From positions 1 to 64,000 of the forward strand of contig CBFFRP010000294.1 in NCBI GenBank assembly GCA_965644295.1: 64,000 nt of DNA. Reading direction: 5' to 3'. The notes under the pieces were generated by a model, which saw only the letters and a program-made list of their open reading frames with translations, ran no database searches and was not told the DNA's origin. Origin of the DNA: Paraphysomonas bandaiensis (taxonomy: Eukaryota; Chrysophyceae). The position numbers were made by a program, and so were the translations under genes. Numbering within the stretch: position 1 is the stretch's first letter; every line of letters starts with the position of its first letter. Positions 1 to 14,625 of the stretch are shown piece after piece.

Positions 1-3000
1 ATGTAGCTGATGCAATCAGCTTAAACACTTACATCACAAATACTCCGACGCGAAGAGATCGTAATAAGATTTGGTGAATACCCTCACACCATCGAAACAA
101 TAACGCCAAAACCTATACATAACAAGTGCGTAAATGAGCATGCCTTTACATATTTCATGTATCATAACAACATATCATTGAGGGTGCATATGTGTGGTCA
201 GACAAATTAGAATCAGCGGAAGGGTTTTTCTTCATCGAATAACTCAAGTGAAAGAAGACTTTTTTGACATCACTCTCACACATTACACGTATATCATATA
301 CAGCCATGTAGCTGATGCAATCAGCTTAAACACTTACATCACAAATACTCCGACGCGAAGAGATCGTAATAAGATTTGGTGAATACCCTCACACCATCGA
401 AACAATAACGCCAAAACCTATACATAACAAGTGCGTAAATGAGCATGCCTTTACATATTTCATGTATCATAACAACATATCATTGAGGGTGCATATGTGT
501 GGTCAGACAAATTAGAATCAGCGGAAGGGTTTTTCTTCATCGAATAACTCAAGTGAAAGAAGACTTTTTTGACATCACTCTCACACATTACACGTATATC
601 ATATACAGCCATGTAGCTGATGCAATCAGCTTAAACACTTACATCACAAATACTCCGACGCGAAGAGATCGTAATAAGATTTGGTGAATACCCTCACACC
701 ATCGAAACAATAACGCCAAAACCTATACATAACAAGTGCGTAAATGAGCATGCCTTTACATATTTCATGTATCATAACAACATATCATTGAGGGTGCATA
801 TGTGTGGTCAGACAAATTAGAATCAGCGGAAGGGTTTTTCTTCATCGAATAACTCAAGTGAAAGAAGACTTTTTTGACATCACTCTCACACATTACACGT
901 ATATCATATACAGCCATGTAGCTGATGCAATCAGCTTAAACACTTACATCACAAATACTCCGACGCGAAGAGATCGTAATAAGATTTGGTGAATACCCTC
1001 ACACCATCGAAACAATAACGCCAAAACCTATACATAACAAGTGCGTAAATGAGCATGCCTTTACATATTTCATGTATCATAACAACATATCATTGAGGGT
1101 GCATATGTGTGGTCAGACAAATTAGAATCAGCGGAAGGGTTTTTCTTCATCGAATAACTCAAGTGAAAGAAGACTTTTTTGACATCACTCTCACACATTA
1201 CACGTATATCATATACAGCCATGTAGCTGATGCAATCAGCTTAAACACTTACATCACAAATACTCCGACGCGAAGAGATCGTAATAAGATTTGGTGAATA
1301 CCCTCACACCATCGAAACAATAACGCCAAAACCTATACATAACAAGTGCGTAAATGAGCATGCCTTTACATATTTCATGTATCATAACAACATATCATTG
1401 AGGGTGCATATGTGTGGTCAGACAAATTAGAATCAGCGGAAGGGTTTTTCTTCATCGAATAACTCAAGTGAAAGAAGACTTTTTTGACATCACTCTCACA
1501 CATTACACGTATATCATATACAGCCATGTAGCTGATGCAATCAGCTTAAACACTTACATCACAAATACTCCGACGCGAAGAGATCGTAATAAGATTTGGT
1601 GAATACCCTCACACCATCGAAACAATAACGCCAAAACCTATACATAACAAGTGCGTAAATGAGCATGCCTTTACATATTTCATGTATCATAACAACATAT
1701 CATTGAGGGTGCATATGTGTGGTCAGACAAATTAGAATCAGCGGAAGGGTTTTTCTTCATCGAATAACTCAAGTGAAAGAAGACTTTTTTGACATCACTC
1801 TCACACATTACACGTATATCATATACAGCCATGTAGCTGATGCAATCAGCTTAAACACTTACATCACAAATACTCCGACGCGAAGAGATCGTAATAAGAT
1901 TTGGTGAATACCCTCACACCATCGAAACAATAACGCCAAAACCTATACATAACAAGTGCGTAAATGAGCATGCCTTTACATATTTCATGTATCATAACAA
2001 CATATCATTGAGGGTGCATATGTGTGGTCAGACAAATTAGAATCAGCGGAAGGGTTTTTCTTCATCGAATAACTCAAGTGAAAGAAGACTTTTTTGACAT
2101 CACTCTCACACATTACACGTATATCATATACAGCCATGTAGCTGATGCAATCAGCTTAAACACTTACATCACAAATACTCCGACGCGAAGAGATCGTAAT
2201 AAGATTTGGTGAATACCCTCACACCATCGAAACAATAACGCCAAAACCTATACATAACAAGTGCGTAAATGAGCATGCCTTTACATATTTCATGTATCAT
2301 AACAACATATCATTGAGGGTGCATATGTGTGGTCAGACAAATTAGAATCAGCGGAAGGGTTTTTCTTCATCGAATAACTCAAGTGAAAGAAGACTTTTTT
2401 GACATCACTCTCACACATTACACGTATATCATATACAGCCATGTAGCTGATGCAATCAGCTTAAACACTTACATCACAAATACTCCGACGCGAAGAGATC
2501 GTAATAAGATTTGGTGAATACCCTCACACCATCGAAACAATAACGCCAAAACCTAGACATAACAAGTGCGTAAATGAGCATGCCTTTACATATTTCATGT
2601 ATCATAACAACATATCATTGAGGGTGCATATGTGTGGTCAGACAAATTAGAATCAGCGGAAGGGTTTTTCTTCATCGAATAACTCAAGTGAAAGAAGACT
2701 TTTTTGACATCACTCTCACACATTACACGTATATCATATACAGCCATGTAGCTGATGCAATCAGCTTAAACACTTACATCACAAATACTCCGACGCGAAG
2801 AGATCGTAATAAGATTTGGTGAATACCCTCACACCATCGAAACAATAACGCCAAAACCTATACATAACAAGTGCGTAAATGAGCATGCCTTTACATATTT
2901 CATGTATCATAACAACATATCATTGAGGGTGCATATGTGTGGTCAGACAAATTAGAATCAGCGGAAGGGTTTTTCTTCATCGAATAACTCAAGTGAAAGA

Positions 3001-6000
3001 AGACTTTTTTGACATCACTCTCACACATTACACGTATATCATATACAGCCATGTAGCTGATGCAATCAGCTTAAACACTTACATCACAAATACTCCGACG
3101 CGAAGAGATCGTAATAAGATTTGGTGAATACCCTCACACCATCGAAACAATAACGCCAAAACCTAGACATAACAAGTGCGTAAATGAGCATGCCTTTACA
3201 TATTTCATGTATCATAACAACATATCATTGAGGGTGCATATGTGTGGTCAGACAAATTAGAATCAGCGGAAGGGTTTTTCTTCATCGAATAACTCAAGTG
3301 AAAGAAGACTTTTTTGACATCACTCTCACACATTACACGTATATCATATACAGCCATGTAGCTGATGCAATCAGCTTAAACACTTACATCACAAATACTC
3401 CGACGCGAAGAGATCGTAATAAGATTTGGTGAATACCCTCACACCATCGAAACAATAACGCCAAAACCTATACATAACAAGTGCGTAAATGAGCATGCCT
3501 TTACATATTTCATGTATCATAACAACATATCATTGAGGGTGCATATGTGTGGTCAGACAAATTAGAATCAGCGGAAGGGTTTTTCTTCATCGAATAACTC
3601 AAGTGAAAGAAGACTTTTTTGACATCACTCTCACACATTACACGTATATCATATACAGCCATGTAGCTGATGCAATCAGCTTAAACACTTACATCACAAA
3701 TACTCCGACGCGAAGAGATCGTAATAAGATTTGGTGAATACCCTCACACCATCGAAACAATAACGCCAAAACCTAGACATAACAAGTGCGTAAATGAGCA
3801 TGCCTTTACATATTTCATGTATCATAACAACATATCATTGAGGGTGCATATGTGTGGTCAGACAAATTAGAATCAGCGGAAGGGTTTTTCTTCATCGAAT
3901 AACTCAAGTGAAAGAAGACTTTTTTGACATCACTCTCACACATTACACGTATATCATATACAGCCATGTAGCTGATGCAATCAGCTTAAACACTTACATC
4001 ACAAATACTCCGACGCGAAGAGATCGTAATAAGATTTGGTGAATACCCTCACACCATCGAAACAATAACGCCAAAACCTATACATAACAAGTGCGTAAAT
4101 GAGCATGCCTTTACATATTTCATGTATCATAACAACATATCATTGAGGGTGCATATGTGTGGTCAGACAAATTAGAATCAGCGGAAGGGTTTTTCTTCAT
4201 CGAATAACTCAAGTGAAAGAAGACTTTTTTGACATCACTCTCACACATTACACGTATATCATATACAGCCATGTAGCTGATGCAATCAGCTTAAACACTT
4301 ACATCACAAATACTCCGACGCGAAGAGATCGTAATAAGATTTGGTGAATACCCTCACACCATCGAAACAATAACGCCAAAACCTAGACATAACAAGTGCG
4401 TAAATGAGCATGCCTTTACATATTTCATGTATCATAACAACATATCATTGAGGGTGCATATGTGTGGTCAGACAAATTAGAATCAGCGGAAGGGTTTTTC
4501 TTCATCGAATAACTCAAGTGAAAGAAGACTTTTTTGACATCACTCTCACACATTACACGTATATCATATACAGCCATGTAGCTGATGCAATCAGCTTAAA
4601 CACTTACATCACAAATACTCCGACGCGAAGAGATCGTAATAAGATTTGGTGAATACCCTCACACCATCGAAACAATAACGCCAAAACCTATACATAACAA
4701 GTGCGTAAATGAGCATGCCTTTACATATTTCATGTATCATAACAACATATCATTGAGGGTGCATATGTGTGGTCAGACAAATTAGAATCAGCGGAAGGGT
4801 TTTTCTTCATCGAATAACTCAAGTGAAAGAAGACTTTTTTGACATCACTCTCACACATTACACGTATATCATATACAGCCATGTAGCTGATGCAATCAGC
4901 TTAAACACTTACATCACAAATACTCCGACGCGAAGAGATCGTAATAAGATTTGGTGAATACCCTCACACCATCGAAACAATAACGCCAAAACCTATACAT
5001 AACAAGTGCGTAAATGAGCATGCCTTTACATATTTCATGTATCATAACAACATATCATTGAGGGTGCATATGTGTGGTCAGACAAATTAGAATCAGCGGA
5101 AGGGTTTTTCTTCATCGAATAACTCAAGTGAAAGAAGACTTTTTTGACATCACTCTCACACATTACACGTATATCATATACAGCCATGTAGCTGATGCAA
5201 TCAGCTTAAACACTTACATCACAAATACTCCGACGCGAAGAGATCGTAATAAGATTTGGTGAATACCCTCACACCATCGAAACAATAACGCCAAAACCTA
5301 TACATAACAAGTGCGTAAATGAGCATGCCTTTACATATTTCATGTATCATAACAACATATCATTGAGGGTGCATATGTGTGGTCAGACAAATTAGAATCA
5401 GCGGAAGGGTTTTTCTTCATCGAATAACTCAAGTGAAAGAAGACTTTTTTGACATCACTCTCACACATTACACGTATATCATATACAGCCATGTAGCTGA
5501 TGCAATCAGCTTAAACACTTACATCACAAATACTCCGACGCGAAGAGATCGTAATAAGATTTGGTGAATACCCTCACACCATCGAAACAATAACGCCAAA
5601 ACCTATACATAACAAGTGCGTAAATGAGCATGCCTTTACATATTTCATGTATCATAACAACATATCATTGAGGGTGCATATGTGTGGTCAGACAAATTAG
5701 AATCAGCGGAAGGGTTTTTCTTCATCGAATAACTCAAGTGAAAGAAGACTTTTTTGACATCACTCTCACACATTACACGTATATCATATACAGCCATGTA
5801 GCTGATGCAATCAGCTTAAACACTTACATCACAAATACTCCGACGCGAAGAGATCGTAATAAGATTTGGTGAATACCCTCACACCATCGAAACAATAACG
5901 CCAAAACCTATACATAACAAGTGCGTAAATGAGCATGCCTTTACATATTTCATGTATCATAACAACATATCATTGAGGGTGCATATGTGTGGTCAGACAA

Positions 6001-9000
6001 ATTAGAATCAGCGGAAGGGTTTTTCTTCATCGAATAACTCAAGTGAAAGAAGACTTTTTTGACATCACTCTCACACATTACACGTATATCATATACAGCC
6101 ATGTAGCTGATGCAATCAGCTTAAACACTTACATCACAAATACTCCGACGCGAAGAGATCGTAATAAGATTTGGTGAATACCCTCACACCATCGAAACAA
6201 TAACGCCAAAACCTATACATAACAAGTGCGTAAATGAGCATGCCTTTACATATTTCATGTATCATAACAACATATCATTGAGGGTGCATATGTGTGGTCA
6301 GACAAATTAGAATCAGCGGAAGGGTTTTTCTTCATCGAATAACTCAAGTGAAAGAAGACTTTTTTGACATCACTCTCACACATTACACGTATATCATATA
6401 CAGCCATGTAGCTGATGCAATCAGCTTAAACACTTACATCACAAATACTCCGACGCGAAGAGATCGTAATAAGATTTGGTGAATACCCTCACACCATCGA
6501 AACAATAACGCCAAAACCTATACATAACAAGTGCGTAAATGAGCATGCCTTTACATATTTCATGTATCATAACAACATATCATTGAGGGTGCATATGTGT
6601 GGTCAGACAAATTAGAATCAGCGGAAGGGTTTTTCTTCATCGAATAACTCAAGTGAAAGAAGACTTTTTGACATCACTCTCACACATTACACGTATATCA
6701 TATACAGCCATGTAGCTGATGCAATCAGCTTAAACACTTACATCACAAATACTCCGACGCGAAGAGATCGTAATAAGATTTGGTGAATACCCTCACACCA
6801 TCGAAACAATAACGCCAAAACCTATACATAACAAGTGCGTAAATGAGCATGCCTTTACATATTTCATGTATCATAACAACATATCATTGAGGGTGCATAT
6901 GTGTGGTCAGACAAATTAGAATCAGCGGAAGGGTTTTTCTTCATCGAATAACTCAAGTGAAAGAAGACTTTTTTGACATCACTCTCACACATTACACGTA
7001 TATCATATACAGCCATGTAGCTGATGCAATCAGCTTAAACACTTACATCACAAATACTCCGACGCGAAGAGATCGTAATAAGATTTGGTGAATACCCTCA
7101 CACCATCGAAACAATAACGCCAAAACCTATACATAACAAGTGCGTAAATGAGCATGCCTTTACATATTTCATGTATCATAACAACATATCATTGAGGGTG
7201 CATATGTGTGGTCAGACAAATTAGAATCAGCGGAAGGGTTTTTCTTCATCGAATAACTCAAGTGAAAGAAGACTTTTTTGACATCACTCTCACACATTAC
7301 ACGTATATCATATACAGCCATGTAGCTGATGCAATCAGCTTAAACACTTACATCACAAATACTCCGACGCGAAGAGATCGTAATAAGATTTGGTGAATAC
7401 CCTCACACCATCGAAACAATAACGCCAAAACCTATACATAACAAGTGCGTAAATGAGCATGCCTTTACATATTTCATGTATCATAACAACATATCATTGA
7501 GGGTGCATATGTGTGGTCAGACAAATTAGAATCAGCGGAAGGGTTTTTCTTCATCGAATAACTCAAGTGAAAGAAGACTTTTTTGACATCACTCTCACAC
7601 ATTACACGTATATCATATACAGCCATGTAGCTGATGCAATCAGCTTAAACACTTACATCACAAATACTCCGACGCGAAGAGATCGTAATAAGATTTGGTG
7701 AATACCCTCACACCATCGAAACAATAACGCCAAAACCTATACATAACAAGTGCGTAAATGAGCATGCCTTTACATATTTCATGTATCATAACAACATATC
7801 ATTGAGGGTGCATATGTGTGGTCAGACAAATTAGAATCAGCGGAAGGGTTTTTCTTCATCGAATAACTCAAGTGAAAGAAGACTTTTTTGACATCACTCT
7901 CACACATTACACGTATATCATATACAGCCATGTAGCTGATGCAATCAGCTTAAACACTTACATCACAAATACTCCGACGCGAAGAGATCGTAATAAGATT
8001 TGGTGAATACCCTCACACCATCGAAATAATAACGCCAAAACCTATACATAACAAGTGCGTAAATGAGCATGCCTTTACATATTTCATGTATCATAACAAC
8101 ATATCATTGAGGGTGCATATGTGTGGTCAGACAAATTAGAATCAGCGGAAGGGTTTTTCTTCATCGAATAACTCAAGTGAAAGAAGACTTTTTTGACATC
8201 ACTCTCACACATTACACGTATATCATATACAGCCATGTAGCTGATGCAATCAGCTTAAACACTTACATCACAAATACTCCGACGCGAAGAGATCGTAATA
8301 AGATTTGGTGAATACCCTCACACCATCGAAACAATAACGCCAAAACCTATACATAACAAGTGCGTAAATGAGCATGCCTTTACATATTTCATGTATCATA
8401 ACAACATATCATTGAGGGTGCATATGTGTGGTCAGACAAATTAGAATCAGCGGAAGGGTTTTTCTTCATCGAATAACTCAAGTGAAAGAAGACTTTTTTG
8501 ACATCACTCTCACACATTACACGTATATCATATACAGCCATGTAGCTGATGCAATCAGCTTAAACACTTACATCACAAATACTCCGACGCGAAGAGATCG
8601 TAATAAGATTTGGTGAATACCCTCACACCATCGAAACAATAACGCCAAAACCTATACATAACAAGTGCGTAAATGAGCATGCCTTTACATATTTCATGTA
8701 TCATAACAACATATCATTGAGGGTGCATATGTGTGGTCAGACAAATTAGAATCAGCGGAAGGGTTTTTCTTCATCGAATAACTCAAGTGAAAGAAGACTT
8801 TTTTGACATCACTCTCACACATTACACGTATATCATATACAGCCATGTAGCTGATGCAATCAGCTTAAACACTTACATCACAAATACTCCGACGCGAAGA
8901 GATCGTAATAAGATTTGGTGAATACCCTCACACCATCGAAACAATAACGCCAAAACCTATACATAACAAGTGCGTAAATGAGCATGCCTTTACATATTTC

Positions 9001-12000
9001 ATGTATCATAACAACATATCATTGAGGGTGCATATGTGTGGTCAGACAAATTAGAATCAGCGGAAGGGTTTTTCTTCATCGAATAACTCAAGTGAAAGAA
9101 GACTTTTTTGACATCACTCTCACACATTACACGTATATCATATACAGCCATGTAGCTGATGCAATCAGCTTAAACACTTACATCACAAATACTCCGACGC
9201 GAAGAGATCGTAATAAGATTTGGTGAATACCCTCACACCATCGAAACAATAACGCCAAAACCTATACATAACAAGTGCGTAAATGAGCATGCCTTTACAT
9301 ATTTCATGTATCATAACAACATATCATTGAGGGTGCATATGTGTGGTCAGACAAATTAGAATCAGCGGAAGGGTTTTTCTTCATCGAATAACTCAAGTGA
9401 AAGAAGACTTTTTTGACATCACTCTCACACATTACACGTATATCATATACAGCCATGTAGCTGATGCAATCAGCTTAAACACTTACATCACAAATACTCC
9501 GACGCGAAGAGATCGTAATAAGATTTGGTGAATACCCTCACACCATCGAAACAATAACGCCAAAACCTATACATAACAAGTGCGTAAATGAGCATGCCTT
9601 TACATATTTCATGTATCATAACAACATATCATTGAGGGTGCATATGTGTGGTCAGACAAATTAGAATCAGCGGAAGGGTTTTTCTTCATCGAATAACTCA
9701 AGTGAAAGAAGACTTTTTTGACATCACTCTCACACATTACACGTATATCATATACAGCCATGTAGCTGATGCAATCAGCTTAAACACTTACATCACAAAT
9801 ACTCCGACGCGAAGAGATCGTAATAAGATTTGGTGAATACCCTCACACCATCGAAACAATAACGCCAAAACCTATACATAACAAGTGCGTAAATGAGCAT
9901 GCCTTTACATATTTCATGTATCATAACAACATATCATTGAGGGTGCATATGTGTGGTCAGACAAATTAGAATCAGCGGAAGGGTTTTTCTTCATCGAATA
10001 ACTCAAGTGAAAGAAGACTTTTTGACATCACTCTCACACATTACACGTATATCATATACAGCCATGTAGCTGATGCAATCAGCTTAAACACTTACATCAC
10101 AAATACTCCGACGCGAAGAGATCGTAATAAGATTTGGTGAATACCCTCACACCATCGAAACAATAACGCCAAAACCTATACATAACAAGTGCGTAAATGA
10201 GCATGCCTTTACATATTTCATGTATCATAACAACATATCATTGAGGGTGCATATGTGTGGTCAGACAAATTAGAATCAGCGGAAGGGTTTTTCTTCATCG
10301 AATAACTCAAGTGAAAGAAGACTTTTTTGACATCACTCTCACACATTACACGTATATCATATACAGCCATGTAGCTGATGCAATCAGCTTAAACACTTAC
10401 ATCACAAATACTCCGACGCGAAGAGATCGTAATAAGATTTGGTGAATACCCTCACACCATCGAAACAATAACGCCAAAACCTATACATAACAAGTGCGTA
10501 AATGAGCATGCCTTTACATATTTCATGTATCATAACAACATATCATTGAGGGTGCATATGTGTGGTCAGACAAATTAGAATCAGCGGAAGGGTTTTTCTT
10601 CATCGAATAACTCAAGTGAAAGAAGACTTTTTTGACATCACTCTCACACATTACACGTATATCATATACAGCCATGTAGCTGATGCAATCAGCTTAAACA
10701 CTTACATCACAAATACTCCGACGCGAAGAGATCGTAATAAGATTTGGTGAATACCCTCACACCATCGAAACAATAACGCCAAAACCTATACATAACAAGT
10801 GCGTAAATGAGCATGCCTTTACATATTTCATGTATCATAACAACATATCATTGAGGGTGCATATGTGTGGTCAGACAAATTAGAATCAGCGGAAGGGTTT
10901 TTCTTCATCGAATAACTCAAGTGAAAGAAGACTTTTTTGACATCACTCTCACACATTACACGTATATCATATACAGCCATGTAGCTGATGCAATCAGCTT
11001 AAACACTTACATCACAAATACTCCGACGCGAAGAGATCGTAATAAGATTTGGTGAATACCCTCACACCATCGAAACAATAACGCCAAAACCTATACATAA
11101 CAAGTGCGTAAATGAGCATGCCTTTACATATTTCATGTATCATAACAACATATCATTGAGGGTGCATATGTGTGGTCAGACAAATTAGAATCAGCGGAAG
11201 GGTTTTTCTTCATCGAATAACTCAAGTGAAAGAAGACTTTTTTGACATCACTCTCACACATTACACGTATATCATATACAGCCATGTAGCTGATGCAATC
11301 AGCTTAAACACTTACATCACAAATACTCCGACGCGAAGAGATCGTAATAAGATTTGGTGAATACCCTCGCACCATCGAAACAACAACCCCAAAATCTATA
11401 CATAACAAGTGCGTAAATGAGCATGCCTTTACATATTTCATGTATCATAACAACATATCATTGAGGGTGCATATGTGTGGTCAGACAAATTAGAATCAGC
11501 GGAAGGGTTTTTCTTCATCGAATAACTCAAGTGAAAGAAGACTTTTTTGACATCACTCTCACACATTACACGTATATCATATACAGCCATGTAGCTGATG
11601 CAATCAGCTTAAACACTTACATCACAAATACTCCGACGCGAAGAGATCGTAATAAGATTTGGTGAATACCCTCACACCATCGAAACAATAACGCCAAAAC
11701 CTATACATAACAAGTGCGTAAATGAGCATGCCTTTACATATTTCATGTATCATAACAACATATCATTGAGGGTGCATATGTGTGGTCAGACAAATTAGAA
11801 TCAGCGGAAGGGTTTTTCTTCATCGAATAACTCAAGTGAAAGAAGACTTTTTTGACATCACTCTCACACATTACACGTATATCATATACAGCCATGTAGC
11901 TGATGCAATCAGCTTAAACACTTACATCACAAATACTCCGACGCGAAGAGATCGTAATAAGATTTGGTGAATACCCTCACACCATCGAAACAATAACGCC

Positions 12001-12790
12001 AAAACCTATACATAACAAGTGCGTAAATGAGCATGCCTTTACATATTTCATGTATCATAACAACATATCATTGAGGGTGCATATGTGTGGTCAGACAAAT
12101 TAGAATCAGCGGAAGGGTTTTTCTTCATCGAATAACTCAAGTGAAAGAAGACTTTTTTGACATCACTCTCACACATTACACGTATATCATATACAGCCAT
12201 GTAGCTGATGCAATCAGCTTAAACACTTACATCACAAATACTCCGACGCGAAGAGATCGTAATATAATTTAAGGAATACCCTCACACCATTGAAACAATA
12301 ACGCCAAAACCTATACATAACAAGTGCGTAAATGAGCATTCCTTTACATATTTCATGTATCATAACAACATATCATTGAGGGTGCATATGTGTGGTCAGA
12401 CAAATTAGAATCAGCGGAAGGGTTTTTCTTCATCGAATAACTCAAGTGAAAGAAGACTTTTTTGACATCACTCTCACACATTACACGTATATCATATACA
12501 GCCATGTAGCTGATGCAATCAGCTTAAACACTTACATCACAAATACTCCGACGCGAAGAGATCGTAATAAGATTTGGTGAATACCCTCACATCATCGAAA
12601 CAATAACGCCAAAACCTATACATAACAAGTGCGTAAATGAGCATGCCTTTACATATTTCATGTATCATAACAACATATCATTGAGGGTGCATATGTGTGG
12701 TCAGCTTAAACACTTACATCACAAATACTTCAATGCGAAGAGATCGTAATATAATTTAGGGAATACCCTCACACCATTGAAACTCTAAGG
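1..12790 (+). repeat. 305-bp satellite array, about 42 tandem copies
   Basis: A 305-bp unit repeats head to tail from base 1 (entered mid-unit, so the array continues to the left) to about 12,790. Internal copies are almost identical. The variants I saw are a T-to-G change giving CCTAGACAT at about 2555, 3165, 3775 and 4385, a one-T deletion in a T run near 6666 and 10,018, and a single C-to-T near 8026. The right edge is more diverged: copies near 11,370 and 12,265 carry several changes, and the last copy (about 12,690-12,790) has an internal deletion. Each unit contains a perfect 7-bp stem with a 3-nt loop, AGCTGAT-GCA-ATCAGCT. A 62-codon open frame recurs in each unit, but it starts only at GTG and is unlikely to be a gene. 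This looks like centromeric, pericentromeric or subtelomeric satellite. Which of these it is cannot be told here. Confidence 0.97.
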
Positions 12791-12904
12791 TATAGAAGAA
12801 TTGCATTGTCAGTATGTTATTTGTTCCATGAGACGAGTGATCTATGCATCATGTGGATATAGCTAACCATGCATTTACAGAAGTGTACTGTACATTCGAA
12901 AATG

Positions 12905-13147
12905 TACATAGATGTACATATACCGCCGTATACATACATACCTACACTCGTACCTACCTACCTGCAGTCATATAGACGTACAGTACATACATACATACAT
13001 ACGTACATACATACATACATACTGTACATACATACCTACATACATACATACATACAGTACATACATACATACATACATACGTACATACATACATACATAC
13101 TGTACATACATACCTACATACATACATACATACATACATACATACAC
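12905..13147. repeat. TACA/CATA microsatellite
   Basis: This is a run of CATACATAC units interrupted by GTAC, CCTAC and TGTAC variants. It lies between the end of the satellite and the first gene. Open frames on both strands here are tyrosine/histidine/isoleucine low-complexity artefacts of the 4-base unit. Confidence 0.95.
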
Positions 13148-13329
13148 AGATATTGATACTCTATACATACGTATACAGACATACTGCTATACAGTTTTTG
13201 TGTACCTCTTAGACAACTCGCTCTAGAACTGGAAGGTGGTAATGTGCAACTCTAAAGGCATGTAGAGGGTGCTCATAGTGTCTATTTGCCCTGAATAGTT
13301 CTTAACTACAATAACAAGTATTACCTGTA

Positions 13330-14625
13330 ATGAGGTTATCTGTATCATTACTTAAAATTGTGTTTTGTGTATGCGTGACTGCTCTGTGCAAATCTGCTAT
13401 AGTTGATCTGGATGACGATTCATTTCAAACAGCTCTTGATAGCAGCAATAGTTTGTGGTTATTATACTTCTATGCTGTAAGTAGATGAATTACTATTGAT
13501 TGATGTAATCATGTGATGTAGCCCTGGTGCGGACATTGCAAGAAAGTTGGCCCTATATTAGAAGATGTGGCTGCTACATTTTCAACCAATCTGACTCTGG
13601 GAAAGATAGATGCAACAGTTGCTAAGCAAATAGCTTTAGAACATGATATCAACACGTTCCCCACAATCAAATACTTTAAGCAGGGAAAATATGGATTGTA
13701 TAACGGAGACAGAAATTATAATGATATTGTTGCTTTTGTGAACCGAGTTCACGGTAGGTGCTCATGATCTATCATCTGGTTTCATACGTCCTCTTACTTA
13801 AGTGTAGATATATCAGTGGAAAAGATTGATTCAGAGTCAGAGCTTGAAGCCCACCTTCATCAAACTGGTTTACTGTTTTTACTGACCGTTGATACTGAAA
13901 GTACCGCGGGGTCTACTGTTCTCAAGACCTTCACAGCCGTTGCTGAGCACCTGAAATTGCAAGCCAACTTCGCCTATATACATCGCACTGGATCACAGCC
14001 GACAATAGAAAAGCTGGAGGCGCATAGAAAGGCGCTTCTGATCCCACTTGATGTCGAGAGTTCCGTGATCGACGAGAATGACATGATTGCACTCATTGAA
14101 CATCACAACCACCTCCTTGTTAATCCTATCGACAAATCAAACTTCCGCCGCTTAGGACGCACTGGAAAGCCGCTAATTATCGCAGTTGTAGATTATGCAA
14201 AGGAACTTGAAACCGAAGAGGTAATATACAAACTAGATGCAGCCGCATCAGAGGTGCCCAACGAGCAAGCCCATCAACACATATTCGGTCACATGGATGG
14301 GCGCAGATGGGCGCATTACCTCACTCAGAAGTTCACCAAGGCCAAACCACCTTATATACTAGTATTCGATCTCTCTGTAAATGGGTATTATGTGGAAAAG
14401 AATTGCTCTACAGAGGCGATTGAAAAAGTTGTACAGGGCGCTGTCTCGAAGGAATTGGACTTCAGTGTGGTGGAGTCACCGGATATGACATTCACTGACA
14501 GAGTTGTCAAGAAATTTAATCGCTATTACCCATGGTCTCTTATTTTATGCATCTCTCCCGGTGTTATGTTGTTATTGTCATACTTATTTCCTCACCCTGG
14601 CTCAAAGAAAAGAAAACATGCGTAA
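13330..14625 (+). CDS. Transmembrane protein disulfide isomerase (TMX3-like)
   Basis: Three exons (13330-13476, 13522-13753, 13808-14625) joined through 45- and 54-nt introns give 398 residues. Residues 1-24 form a hydrophobic signal peptide. A thioredoxin domain follows with FYAPWCGHC, the canonical PDI active site (C52/C55), and the cis-proline motif FPT about 55 residues later. A long lumenal region leads to one membrane segment near the C terminus (LILCISPGVMLLLSYLF). The tail ends KKRKHA, a KxKxx ER-retrieval signal. One active thioredoxin domain, a single C-terminal membrane pass and a lysine tail are the architecture of TMX3, an ER membrane oxidoreductase acting on disulfides. It could also be another single-domain membrane PDI. 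The intron splits the active-site exon just before the CGHC motif. Confidence 0.88.

Noticed and set aside
194-12580. Forty or so identical 62-aa open frames as a tandem gene family
   Set aside because: They start at GTG only, lack an ATG, are as conserved as the surrounding non-coding part of the unit, and are simply the satellite repeat.
1-12790. CRISPR array
   Set aside because: The repeats are contiguous 305-bp units with no spacers, and the genome is eukaryotic.
12869-13226. Tyr/His/Thr-rich open frames on both strands
   Set aside because: They are translations of the TACA microsatellite.
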